From the NCBI RefSeq assembly GCF_003967595.1, contig NZ_BIFW01000004.1, forward strand, positions 167,599 to 231,598: a stretch of 64,000 bases of DNA, given 5' to 3'. The position numbers and the translations under genes were made by a program. This DNA comes from Companilactobacillus musae. GTDB lineage: Bacteria > Bacillota > Bacilli > Lactobacillales > Lactobacillaceae. The notes below the pieces were generated by a model. The model had not been told where the DNA came from. It made no database searches and was given only the letters and a program-made list of their open reading frames with translations. Position 1 is the first letter of the stretch. Every line of letters begins with the position of its first letter. This document shows, in pieces, positions 1-9,013 of the stretch.

Positions 1-2862
1 TCAAATCCTAACCAATCCTGCGGCTCTATCGTTGATACGTTTGCGTACATCATCGTACTACCACCGTCTTCCAAAATATATGGCATATATTGAATTTCTG
101 AAGGTGCATTCTGAGTTATTTTGGCTTTAAAACTTAGAGTTACACTCTGACCAGAATCAATTTCTTTTATGTCAGGTATGCTGTCAATATCCTTATAATT
201 ATTACTTGATCCATCAGAAGAATTTGTGACATTTACGCTGTCATCTATCAAGCTTAGACTAGATGGTATTTTACCCGCAAAAGAACCTCCCTTGAAACTT
301 CTGCTACCATCTTTCACGCCAAAGATTATTTTGTAATCTATAATATCGCCATACTTAGCAGTTATTGAATTTGAAAATTTATCATCTGGATCACTATCTT
401 TTTTTATTTGATTAGTAAAATTAGTTTTCAAAACATCAGGCTCTACACTAATTTTCTTACTATCGGTTTTCGTAATGTTTGCTCCATAACTACCGTTAGC
501 AAACCCATTGATATCCTTACCACTTGCTGAAGCCTTATTTATTAACGGACTAAGTCCTGAACTAGGATCGCCAGCAATAGGATCAATAGTTGTATTGTAA
601 TTTAAAGATAAATTATCTCCTTCTGACAAATTAGTATCCGTGCTAACAGTTAATGTTATACTGCCATCGGAATTTTTATCATATTTCACATCAGTAGGAC
701 TTTGTACATCTTCGTTATTTAGCTGTAATTTTAGACTTGCTTTATCAAGATCTAATCCCTTAGGAATAACATCTTTAAAAATGATAGGTCCCCACTTACT
801 ATGTTTTACATTGCCCTTATTCTGAGCAGTTAAAGTAAAATTCAATATATCATTTATCCTATTTTTATTATCTCCTCTAGAACTTTCCGTAACATTTTTA
901 AAAACCTTATTAAAAGATGGAGTACTGGGAAAGTTATCCGATTCTACACTAAATGGAGTGGAAGAAATACTGGCTGAAGCAGTTGGCTTAGGATCATTGG
1001 GTTTAGAAAACACATTCATATCTATACCAGTAGCACTTGCATCCGACTTTGAAATAGTTCCACCTCTTGCGGCACTGTCAATTTCTGTATCATAAGTTAA
1101 TACTTCTGCTCCCGTGCCAATATACGAATTACTATATGAACGAACTGTTAATAATCTACTAGAAATATCGTAATCATAATTGGATTTTGGAACTGAATAT
1201 GCTGTTTCACTTCCAAACTTAAGTTTTAATGAGCTAAGATCAATATTTAGTCCATTGGGAATCTTTATTTTAAATACTAGAGCCCCCCATTTAGCATCTG
1301 GATTTCCATTTTGTGCTGTCCAAGAAAAAGAAACTCTATCATCAACATGATATGGTCCTCCAGTCATTGACCCACTCAATCCTGGTTCAACCTTATAACT
1401 ACTAATAGCCATTTTAGAATTAGCCGATGAAGTTGCTGCATCATCATTCTTAGTTACGTAGTTACTACCTTTTAAACCATATGTAGCATAAGCTTCACCA
1501 TTCATCTTAATGTAGTAAGGATTACTACTACTTGGATCCAAATAGTTATTCAAAAAACTCTCATTTGCTAACTGATCCTTAGTTATGTTGCCAGTAAATG
1601 TAAAGGTATATTGCTTATTGACCAAGGTCGATAGGCTTTTTGCAGTTGCTGTATAATTGCCATTACCGACTTTTTCTAAATTAAAAGCACTAGTAACATC
1701 TGTACCAGCAGAATTTTTAATTTTCAGACTGACTTCATCTGAATTCAAATCACTTGGTATTTTGAAATGTAAGGCATAATTATCTAAATAAGTGTCACTC
1801 GGTTGTGATGGAAATGCCTGAATGACATTCCAACTAATCTTGTTCTCTCTATCCGAATTATCATTGGTAATTCCAATTACATCTGGTGAAGCAAGTAATA
1901 TTGGAGATGCCGATGTCGTTTGAACATTATAAAAAGCAAGACCTTCAAACATATAGAAAGTAACGTTCATACTACCATTTGAAGAGGTATATAGTTCTGA
2001 AAAATTATTATATTTATATTCAAAACCACCAGGTGAATTGGCCGTAATAAAAAGACTTCCATGATTATATGAATTTATATTATATAGATCTGAATATCCG
2101 GTACCAGCTTGGCTACCAGTTGCTGTTCTTGCAGAATTAGGAACTCTTCCCCCTTGAAAAACATCGGGATCCATGTAAACGGCTTTACGATAAGATAGCT
2201 TTCCATGATTCATAGTTCCACTAATTCCCTTTATAGGATCCTTGGTATTAGATTTAACATATTCAATATTATTATTAATGTAAGAAGATGCTGTTGCGGT
2301 TATATATGTATACATAAAGTTAGTATCATCACCAACTTTTGCCAAAGTTAATCGCTGAGTGGCACTTGACAAATTAACATTTCCACTTAACTTCTTGTTC
2401 TTTGCAAATAGAGTATAAAGGATATCAACACTCTGCCCCTTGTAATATCCAACGTTAGCTATACGATACGTTACCGGTCCAATCTGATCCATGCACGATT
2501 TTAGCATAGGTAGTACTGGCAGTGGCGGCGGCTAAGAAGGTTTCTGTTCCATCCGGATTAACAATATAATACTTTGTATCAGCGGTTAAAACGGGAGCAA
2601 AAGCATATTTACTATCAATGGGTTCATTGACGGAATATATGTCTAAATTCTTCAACGTAGGAGAATTATTATTATCTAATAACTGACCCCAAGAACCATT
2701 ACCATTAGAACCAGAAGAAAGTCCAGGATTTCTATCAGGTTCAACAACCGTATCGGGAGTGGGCAACAAAGAATCTGCCAAAACCTTTTGGTAATTTGAA
2801 AAAGAAAGAATTAGAAATATAAGAATAAGACCTAAAAAAGAAAAAAAACTTGATTTTTTCAT
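1..2862 (-). pseudogene. Frameshifted, edge-truncated secreted surface protein with DUF11-like repeats
   Basis: A signal peptide-bearing start (MKKSSFFSFLGLILIF) at 2862 follows a good Shine-Dalgarno run (AAAGGGGGG). This frame stops at 2455 after about 135 residues. The next reading frame is open without a stop from about 2502 to the window edge and continues the same kind of Asn/Ser/Thr-rich protein. It holds at least three similar blocks containing IPxGL-type motifs (IPNGLNID, IPKGLDLD), as in DUF11/isopeptide-type repeats of wall proteins. The frame change must lie at about 2475-2500, next to an AAAA run. The 3' end, where a WxL-like or sorting domain would be expected, lies outside the window. 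The intact paralogues at 13.2 and 17.1 kb share the composition and repeat style. Pseudogene, sequencing error and slippage-based switching are all possible; I see only the frame break. Confidence 0.75.
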
Positions 2863-2894
2863 TAAAATGCCCCCCTTTTCTATATATATGGGGT

Positions 2895-2924
2895 ATTATA
2901 GAACAATTGTGTGCATATTTTCAA
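2895..2924 (-). promoter_or_regulatory. Sigma-A type promoter of the frameshifted surface protein
   Basis: On the minus strand TTGAAA and TATAAT are separated by 18 bases, about 30 bases upstream of the start codon at 2862. This is a near-consensus vegetative promoter; no operator is obvious. Confidence 0.6.
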
Positions 2925-3006
2925 CATTTTTAAAAAAACGACTGTTATTTGACATTTAATTTAGTCTTATCGTGGGGTAGCTTAAGGCTTGAGGTGTATA
3001 ACTAAT

Positions 3007-3327
3007 ATGGCTAAAAGTTACAATGATTTCATTAGACAAAAAAGATTAAGCAAGGGTTTAACAATTGAGCAACTTGCCGAACTTTCTCATGTTTCAAGAT
3101 ATACAATCTCAAGATTGGAATTAGGAGAATCAGGTAGTATATCCTTATCTAAATTAGAAAAGATTGTTCACGCCTTAGATATGGAAATAGGTGACATCTT
3201 TAAACATAGCGTTATTGACGATAAAACTGACAATTTCATTAAATTCATGAATACAATGAAGGAAAGAGATCGGCAATCATATATAGATTTATTCATGGAA
3301 ATAATTGGATTTGTTGATAGTAAATAA
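3007..3327 (+). CDS. XRE-family helix-turn-helix regulator
   Basis: A protein of 106 residues whose first 60 residues form a Cro/C1-type HTH (IRQKRLSKGLTIEQLAELS, then SRYTISRLELG, then LEKIVHALDMEIGDIF). It should bind DNA as a dimer. The remaining tail (DRQSYIDLFMEIIGF) is short, hydrophobic and likely helical, and no metabolite domain is present. I chose the ATG at 3007, which has GAGGTG about 11 bases upstream, over an in-frame TTG at 2989 with no site. It diverges from the surface-protein gene and converges on the DUF3862-like gene, so autoregulation or control of the divergent surface gene is possible but not shown. Confidence 0.85.
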   Translation: MAKSYNDFIRQKRLSKGLTIEQLAELSHVSRYTISRLELGESGSISLSKLEKIVHALDMEIGDIFKHSVIDDKTDNFIKFMNTMKERDRQSYIDLFMEIIGFVDSK

Positions 3328-3376
3328 AAAAAGCGGTCATACCAAGTAACTAAATACTTGATATAACTGCTTTTTT
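3325..3376. terminator. Bidirectional terminator
   Basis: An interrupted hairpin (core CAAGTA/TACTTG, outer GC-GT/AC-GC) is flanked by A7 on the left and T6 on the right. It serves the converging XRE and DUF3862-like genes. Confidence 0.6.
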
Positions 3377-4022
3377 ATTTGAGATTTTGTTGTTCCTTAT
3401 AAACTATTTTATTATTAGAAATTTCAATCTTGATTGAAGCGTCTTGCGCCGAATCAACTTCCGCCAAATCCGATTCGTAAGTTAAAGTTTTAACACCATT
3501 TGTATCAGAATAGTCGTCCGGATCACCTAATACATTAATAACTCGATTATAACTATCTCCATCTTGTAATTTATTAAAATCTTCACTTGTTAATAGTTTC
3601 TTCCTATCTATATCCAATCCTTGGATTGATTTAGCGGTAGCCTTATTCTTCTCAAAAGTTATCTGAATAACTACCTCGCTATTATCATCCGTACCTTCCC
3701 AATTCAAATTTAATAATTGATTGCTCTGATCAATTTGTTGAATTGAAGCCGGATTCCCTAACAATTGGATTACTTCATCCTTATTAAATCCATTCTTACC
3801 AGTTTTGATAGAATTATATCTGGCTATTAATGATGGATTATTTTTAATTTTCTTTTTGGCAACATCTTTGCTTTGACTAGCAGTTGCTTGATCAGCTTTA
3901 CCTTGATAAAACGAATAGTTAGCAATATAAGTTGTTGCTGATACTACAATAAAAATGGAGAGAATGGTAATCCAAAACCAATTTGTTTTGTAAAAAGGTT
4001 TCTTTTCATTTTCGTCTGTCAT
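3375..4022 (-). CDS. Membrane-anchored DUF3862-like protein
   Basis: About 215 residues. A short charged N-terminus is followed by one membrane segment (residues ~13-33, FWITILSIFIVVSATTYIA), so the rest should lie outside the cell. The outer part has two related modules: NGFNKDEVIQLLGNPAS...LNWEG and LQDGDSYNRVINVLGDPDD...LTYES. This pattern resembles DUF3862 and the SmpA/BLIP fold used in cell-envelope proteins. The ATG at 4022 is preferred over the one at 4028 because GGAGG is only one base from the latter. No catalytic residues are evident and the function is unknown. It is single-gene and converges on the XRE gene. Confidence 0.65.
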   Translation of the reverse strand: MTDENEKKPFYKTNWFWITILSIFIVVSATTYIANYSFYQGKADQATASQSKDVAKKKIKNNPSLIARYNSIKTGKNGFNKDEVIQLLGNPASIQQIDQSNQLLNLNWEGTDDNSEVVIQITFEKNKATAKSIQGLDIDRKKLLTSEDFNKLQDGDSYNRVINVLGDPDDYSDTNGVKTLTYESDLAEVDSAQDASIKIEISNNKIVYKEQQNLK

Positions 4023-4119
4023 TTTCATACCTCCACTTACATAGTGTATTTTAACAAGGTTTTATGAAAGTAGCATCTTTAATGAATTAATGTTTTTAAG
4101 TAAATATAATCTATATGAT

Positions 4120-4148
4120 TTGCTTATTACGGAAAAATTAGATATTAT
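4120..4148 (+). promoter_or_regulatory. Promoter of ssrA
   Basis: TTGCTT and TATTAT with a 17-base spacer lie directly upstream of the tmRNA gene; the expected start leaves a short 5' precursor that would be processed. Confidence 0.55.
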
Positions 4149-4166
4149 AAATAGGTGAACATCTTT

Positions 4167-4528
4167 GGGGGTGTTCTGGATTCGACATGTGTAGTAGCGT
4201 GCAGGCTGCACTTAGGGCCTTGCGTCCCTTTAAAACGCACAGTTTATTATAACTGCAAAAAATAATAATAACTACGCATTAGCTGCCTAAAAACAGTCTA
4301 AGCGTGATCCATTCTAATTTCGCCCAAGGGTTGGAAATGGGTCTCAAATTAATTGGGCTACGTTTAACTACGCATTCTGAATAGTTAAAAAGAGATTGTC
4401 GGAATAGCCATCGTGGTTAGCCGGGTTGTATGGCGTTCATGGTGGTAAAACTTTAAATGATACAACTATGAGTGTAGAGGCTTGCATAGCATTATGCTTG
4501 GACAGGGGTTCAATTCCCCTCACCTCCA
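4167..4528 (+). ncRNA. ssrA: Transfer-messenger RNA (tmRNA)
   Basis: The 5' end (GGGGGTG then TTCTGGATTCGACA) and the 3' end (CAGGGGTTCAATTCCCCT then CACCTCC and A) form the tRNA-like domain, with a 7-bp acceptor stem including one G-U pair. The tag reading frame starts at GCA 4255 and ends at TAA 4288-4290, encoding AKNNNNYALAA, a typical lactobacillar proteolysis tag ending in ALAA. Pseudoknot-rich sequence fills the middle. It rescues stalled ribosomes together with SmpB. No CCA is encoded at the 3' end, as with all tRNAs in this window. The gene lies at the edge of an accessory region, a common integration target. Confidence 0.95.
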
Positions 4529-4541
4529 TTTTGCAGATTTG

Positions 4542-4588
4542 AACCAGTTGTATTAAGGGTTAAAAGCCCTGGTATGACTGGTTTTTTT
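4542..4588 (+). terminator. Rho-independent terminator after ssrA
   Basis: AACCAGT pairs with ACTGGTT, with an inner AGGG/CCCT stem, followed by T7. Confidence 0.7.
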
Positions 4589-4608
4589 ATTTTTATGAAT
4601 CAAATACA

Positions 4609-4649
4609 ACTTAGTCAAAAAATGATTTTACTTAGTCAAAACTTAGTCA
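4609..4649 (+). repeat. Three direct copies of ACTTAGTCA
   Basis: Exact ACTTAGTCA copies start at 4609, 4630 and 4641. They lie between the tmRNA terminator and the IS remnant. Short direct repeats beside a tRNA-like gene are what tyrosine-integrase arm sites look like, so this may be the remnant of an attachment region; that is inference. Confidence 0.5.
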
Positions 4650-4712
4650 ATTTAAATAAAATAATATTACTGGTTGGGGCGATTGAGGCTGTGACATAAG
4701 TCTCAAAAAAAT

Positions 4713-4755
4713 AAAAGCTGATGAATGAGATTTTTATTTCATTCATCAGCTTTTT
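4713..4755 (+). terminator. Hairpin with T-run inside the IS left end
   Basis: AAAGCTGATGAATGA pairs with TCATTCATCAGCTTT and is followed by T5. It probably blocks transcription running into the element from ssrA. Confidence 0.6.
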
Positions 4756-4836
4756 CTGTATCATTATATAAAAAAAGAGAAGATGCCTCGCACGCATCTT
4801 CCCAAAATTTATCACTCCAAAAGGAGATCAAAAACC

Positions 4837-5743
4837 ATGAATAATTATAACATAGACCAAATGACATTAAGTATTCCTTTAACCAAAAGAAAATCATCCA
4901 GCTAGATTTATAAACGATTTTGTCGAATCGCCTAATACCGAAGAAGTCTATTCTAGCGGGAGGCCGCGAGAATATGACTTACGTGCAATACTAAAATTGA
5001 TACTTTTTTCATTCTCTCGCAGTGTAATGACTAGCAGAAAGATTGAAAAATTTGCTGAAAAAAATATCGTTGCTAGATGGTTTACACAATATCAAGGTCC
5101 CTCATATAGAACCATATGTAGATTTAGGATTTCAGATGAGATTGAAACTTTACTTGATGATAGCTATAAGAAATACGTTATTCCCTACTCTACTATGCTC
5201 AAAGAGAATTCAAAGAAATGGAAAACAGATGAAAAGAAGGTAATGAATTGGAATTACTACGAAGACGATGATTATTATATAAATCCTCAAGGTGTCCGTT
5301 TTAGTTTTAATGCATATCGAATAAGAACTGATAAATATGGATTTAAACGTTACTTTAAAAAATATATTTCCGAGATATTTGATGATGATCATAATAGGAT
5401 TCCTCAGGCGTTCACGCCTGGTGGGAATCGTAAAAGAATATACATCAATCCTTCATTGGAATATTTTAAAGCTGGCATGAGAAGTAAACTTTCGATTCCC
5501 CAATATGCTGATATTTATGCACGTAGAAAAAATGACGTGGAACCAGTCTTCGGAAATATGAAGACTTGTTTAGGTTTCAAAAGATTCCATGTTAAAGGAT
5601 TGAATAAAGTTAAAAAGGAAATGATGATCGTAGTAATGGCATTGAATATCAGGAAACTGGTATCAATGTCATTTTTTATTTGTATTTTTAGAGAACAAAA
5701 AAGTTCGATGTGGAATTTTTTCAAATTCACGTCGAACTTTTAA
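4837..5743 (+). pseudogene. IS1182-family transposase remnant
   Basis: A start at 4837 with AAGGAG upstream gives MNNYNIDQMTLSIPLT, the typical N-terminus, but stops and frame breaks follow within 100 bases. A long frame (from about 4997 to 5743) resumes. It joins an N-terminal DNA-binding part (SRKIEKFAEKNIVARWFTQ) directly to a late part (KWKTDEKKVMNWNYYEDDDY) and the conserved C-terminus (YARRKNDVEPVFGNMKTCLG, then FKRFHVKGLNKVKKEMMIV). The region carrying most of the catalytic core is absent. The gene is dead by both frameshift and internal deletion. Confidence 0.85.
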
Positions 5744-5904
5744 GATAAAGGGACTGTTTTGTCACAGCCTCTTTCCTACGATTAATCAAATAAGTATATA
5801 GAAAATGAGAGTGTTCTAAACAGTACTTCATAATTAATTATTTAAAATTATGAAGGTAAGAGTTAGTATTTGAATTGGAAATGGTTGAGCATCTCTATGA
5901 ACAA

Positions 5905-7023
5905 TCAGTTCATATTCAAATAAACGTATTTATGCTTATTTTTAATTAGAGAATATAAGCATTTGAGTGTCTTGTTCATGCAAGCCACTACTGCAACCTT
6001 GTCCCTTTTAGGGACCGGTTGCTTTTTTAATTTATAATAATCCACTATATGGTTAGGTGCAGAAGCTTGTTGTTTTATCATATTACATACAGCCAAAAAT
6101 AGAATTCCTTGCGCCATTGGATTTCCACGTTTGTTTATATGATTTCCTCTGATATATTGTCCTGATTGATACATGATTAGATCAATAAGTTGTGCGGCTG
6201 TCATTTCACCGATGCCAGGCATCGAAGAAATGATTTCTAGTTCGGGTAAACTTTTAGCAAATTGAATTATCTGCCTATTCAATTTCTCTTTCTCAATCGT
6301 TATATCTATCAAATGACGCGAATAATATTTCACCTCTTGTGCTTGAACATCATTTACTCTTGTTTCTAGACAACTATTTTGGGCAAACCTAATCAGCTTT
6401 TCAGCGTATTTTAAGGCCTTCTCTTTTGAAATGTGTTTATCTGTTTCATTGATCAATATATTTTTTAATTTAGTTCTAGATATGCCTGTAATTAAATCTG
6501 GATGCGGAAAAAGATTAACTATATTTAAAGCTAACTTTGAGGTTCTACTGGCAAAAAGTTTTTCTATCTCTGGAAATGTTTGTTGTAATTCAGTATGTAA
6601 ATAAACCTGATTCAACTTGCGAGAATCTTCGATTCTCTCGTAGAACCTATTTAATTCTCTAATTTTTGAATATATAGGATTCTGACATGTCATCAATCTA
6701 TATTGATTCTCATAAGCACTGATGGCGATTTTATGAGCATCATCAGTGTCAATCTTTACACGGCCGTAAATTCTCTGTTTTAAGATGTAATTCAAGAGGA
6801 TTTAATAAGGCATAAGGTATTTTATTATCTCTACAATATCTTTCCATGGGACGTGAATATATTCCAGTGGCTTCAAAATAAAAAGTTGGATTATTGGCAC
6901 ATTTTGCCGTTGCATCAAGTCTGCCAAAACCCATTTTATTATGTTTAAAATCGAACTCGGTAACACGTAAAAGACACAGTAACTATGCCCTTTAGAAACA
7001 TCTAAAGCAATTATATCTGACAT
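5905..7023 (-). pseudogene. IS110-family transposase, frameshifted
   Basis: A start at 7023 with AAAGG upstream gives MSDIIALDVSKGHSYCVFY, the first RuvC-like (DEDD) motif. The frame then shifts near 6960 to one carrying the second acidic motif (FYFEATGIYSRPMERYC). It shifts again near 6755 to a third frame with DTDDAHKIAI and the C-terminal Transposase_20 region (SSMPGIGEMTAAQLI ... YQSGQYIRGNHINKRGNP). About 25 residues that normally separate MTAAQLI and YQSGQY seem deleted. Two frameshifts plus this deletion make it inactive. A perfect 10-bp inverted repeat lies downstream at 5826-5855; the element ends cannot be fixed by eye. Confidence 0.85.
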
Positions 7024-7188
7024 AATTTTCCTTTCTAAAGCTATCCGTATCAACATTTAGAATCTCATTTCCTATACACGGAATCCCACAACCTAAAATC
7101 TGAGAAGAAAAATGAAGATAACGGAGACCATTTTTAATTACGGACACAAAGTCCCTGAGACTATGTACGATCTTTGTCTTCAGTGTAC

Positions 7189-7228
7189 AAAAAAGTTCTA
7201 AGCAAAGAATTTAATCTTTACTTAGAAC
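7189..7228 (-). terminator. Strong minus-strand terminator
   Basis: GTTCTAAG and AAAGA pair with TCTTT and CTTAGAAC across a six-base loop. On the minus strand the hairpin is followed by T6. It would end transcripts coming from the truncated ArpU-like gene or the gap to its right. Confidence 0.65.
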
Positions 7229-7884
7229 TAATCTTAGGTTGTTTTCTTTATGTCGTTACAATTAGAAATATGGCCAAAAATACACGACAAAAAGATATGC
7301 GCAAAATTACGCACACCCCTTGTTATTGTCTTAATTGATTAGTGAATAGGTGTACTCCCTATAATAAAAATGCTATGTACTCAAAGTGCACAGCATAAAA
7401 CAAGGAGAGAAAAACATCTCTCCAAAATTGGGTAGATCTTTTTTACTGCCTAGGTTCAATTTAGTAACCTCAAAACGTAAAACTTAATTCCAGTATTTTA
7501 TTCCATCATTTTCCAACATTTAATCTTCATTTGAGTTTTTATGCTTGCACAACTTTCAGCTAGCCTTTATATATGCCCTAACGTCTCTTAACATTCTTTA
7601 GTGCGCTCTCTTAACACTTTGGTACGTAATAACATTCAATAATATATCCAATAGAAGCGTTGCTAATCAAAGTGAGAGTTATTTACAAGTGTACATTAAG
7701 TACGGTTGTAATAAAAAGTTAAGCTAATTATAAGCACATAAATCATATATATTTTTAAAGCTATCAGCAAAGTATAATAAGGCTTTATTTTTTATACACG
7801 CTGTACTGCGTATGCTTATATCCTACCAATTTCATAGTTAAATCATTACTGTTATCAAGTATATAGAGATTCTTTAAAATCTCT
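7229..7884. other. Gene-free stretch with small structured patches
   Basis: I see no convincing gene. TATAAT at 7360-7365 on the plus strand is followed by two hairpins: an imperfect one (7371-7395) and a perfect GGAGAG/CTCTCC stem (7404-7423). A T6 run lies 20 bases further on. This could be a small RNA, but the terminator geometry is poor. An AT-rich hairpin (AGAGATT/AATCTCT, 7865-7884) sits just after the ArpU-like gene. The rest is AT-rich and featureless apart from the repeat at 7573-7622. Confidence 0.4.
7573..7622 (+). repeat. Imperfect tandem repeat, about 23 bp, two copies
   Basis: Both copies begin TCTCTTAACA and continue with a C/T-rich stretch ending TTTAGTGCG or TTTGGTACG. Two such copies in a row could be protein-binding sites; no gene start lies close by. 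Confidence 0.4.
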
Positions 7885-8121
7885 TTATATATTTTTGGAG
7901 CTTTTGTTAATACAGTTGTACGTCTTGATTACATAGTCTTTGGCTTGCTGTAATGTCATGACATTTACATCATTAGCATTTGTACACACATCTACAATCA
8001 CATTTTCAAAAGAGGGATGTTCTAGGTCTGTTAATAAAATGTGTGATCTAGCTTTTAATCTAGTAAAGTCTACTTTAAAATAATTTTTAACATTCTTTAT
8101 GGCTTTGTTTTCGTCTATCAA
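7885..8121 (-). pseudogene. Truncated ArpU-like phage transcriptional regulator
   Basis: Seventy-eight residues starting at TTG (8121) behind GTGAGG. The pattern IDENKAIKNVKNYFKVDF ... LKARSHILLTDLEHPSF ... QQAKDYVIKTYNCIN matches the N-terminal half of ArpU-type regulators, which control late genes in lactobacillar and enterococcal phages. These proteins are usually about 130-150 residues and carry a C-terminal helix-turn-helix. That part is missing here, with a stop right after YNCINKSSKNI. It therefore looks like a prophage leftover. The family assignment is from memory of the motif pattern. Confidence 0.55.
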
Positions 8122-8262
8122 TTAATGAACAACCTCACTCATGATATATAATTAACTTGTTGGAAACGATTAATAGCTGCTCATGCTACACATTTTATGT
8201 GTGGTTTTTTTATACCAGAAAATAAAAAGTACCATTCTTAATGAACAGCACTTTAAATAATA

Positions 8263-8628
8263 TTATTTAATAAAGATTCCCTTAGCTTTTAAATTATCGA
8301 CACACTCTTTTAAATACGTACTATTATGTTCTGGATATAAAGGATATGTACTAGGTATTTCTTCTAGTTTATTGTATGGTTCACAATGTTCACCTCTATA
8401 ATTTGGATCAAACCATTCTTTGCTTGGCTTATATCCCCGTTTAATCATTTCATTCATGACTAACAGATGAAATTGATACAATTTATAGGGAGAATATTTA
8501 AAAGCATAATCTACAGTAGAATGTTTTTTGCCCCAACCGTTACCCCTAAGTGCTGCAACCTCTCTGTGTTGTCCTAATAATTGTTGCCTAGGCAATTTAG
8601 AAATCAAGTCTTCATGCCATAATCTCAT
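8263..8628 (-). CDS. Pyrimidine dimer DNA glycosylase family protein
   Basis: A protein of 121 residues with the TIGR02328/Pyr_excise (PF03013, T4 endonuclease V-like) pattern: MRLWHEDLISKLPRQQLLGQ, REVAALRGNGWGKKHSTVDY, YSPYKLYQFHLLVMNEM and WFDPNYRGEHCE. T4 endonuclease V excises cyclobutane dimers, using its N-terminal amine as nucleophile. Lactobacillar members of this short family are not well characterised, so the activity is inferred. GGAG precedes the start at 8628, which lies four bases after the stop of the DUF1722 gene, so the two form an operon. Likely a DNA-repair or UV-survival function in an accessory setting. Confidence 0.75.
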   Translation of the reverse strand: MRLWHEDLISKLPRQQLLGQHREVAALRGNGWGKKHSTVDYAFKYSPYKLYQFHLLVMNEMIKRGYKPSKEWFDPNYRGEHCEPYNKLEEIPSTYPLYPEHNSTYLKECVDNLKAKGIFIK

Positions 8629-8632
8629 ATTA

Positions 8633-9013
8633 TTATTCTCCTATTTCTTTTATTATTCTTGATTGCATAAGATACTTTATCTGATATTTATAAGTCAATC
8701 CTTTTAAAAAAGTACCCAACTGGTCATTTTCAGGTTCTAAAGATGTAATTAAGTTAATATATTCTTTTCTTTCAGAATCGGTGCATATCTTTTTAAAGTA
8801 TCCCCAAATATGCTGATAGGTATTTGTTAATGTTTTCTTTGTAGGTTTAATATTTTCTAGGGATTTTATAATGCTTTCAAATTCTGCACTCTTAGTTTCA
8901 GACCAATCATTATTCTTAGCCATTAAGCGGACTGTTTCATAGCTTTTTTGGGATTTTGACATTACCCAATATTTGTTATAAGACCATTGTTTTTGCCAAT
9001 TAAAAATTACCAT
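8633..9013 (-). CDS. DUF1722 (YbgA-like) protein
   Basis: About 126 residues. The sequence NWQKQWSYNKYWVMSKSQKSYETV is followed by LTNTYQHIWGYFKKICTDSERKEY and LKGLTYKYQIKYLMQSRII, typical of DUF1722, the C-terminal half of E. coli YbgA. In many bacteria DUF1722 is fused to or neighbours DNA-repair genes such as photolyase. Here it is directly upstream of the dimer glycosylase gene, which supports a light-damage repair link. The start is uncertain: ATG 9013 has GAAGGTG immediately in front, while TTG 9022 has no clear site. The biochemical function is unknown. Confidence 0.7.
   Translation of the reverse strand: MVIFNWQKQWSYNKYWVMSKSQKSYETVRLMAKNNDWSETKSAEFESIIKSLENIKPTKKTLTNTYQHIWGYFKKICTDSERKEYINLITSLEPENDQLGTFLKGLTYKYQIKYLMQSRIIKEIGE

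Larger units (their letters stand above)
4685..5771 (+). mobile_element. Internally deleted IS1182-type insertion sequence
   Basis: The ends are inverted repeats: GAGGCTGTGACA at the left (4685) and its complement at the right (ending 5771), with matches continuing patchily inward. The 1087-bp element contains only the N-terminal start and the C-terminal part of an IS1182-family transposase, so several hundred bases of the middle are missing. No clear target duplication is seen. It should be inactive alone but could be moved by an intact relative. Confidence 0.75.

Noticed and set aside
640..825. Short plus-strand frame opposite the left surface protein
   Set aside because: It is antisense to a long open frame, has no ribosome site and no recognisable domain.
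4685..5771. Target-site duplication of the IS1182 remnant
   Set aside because: The four to five bases flanking the two ends do not match.
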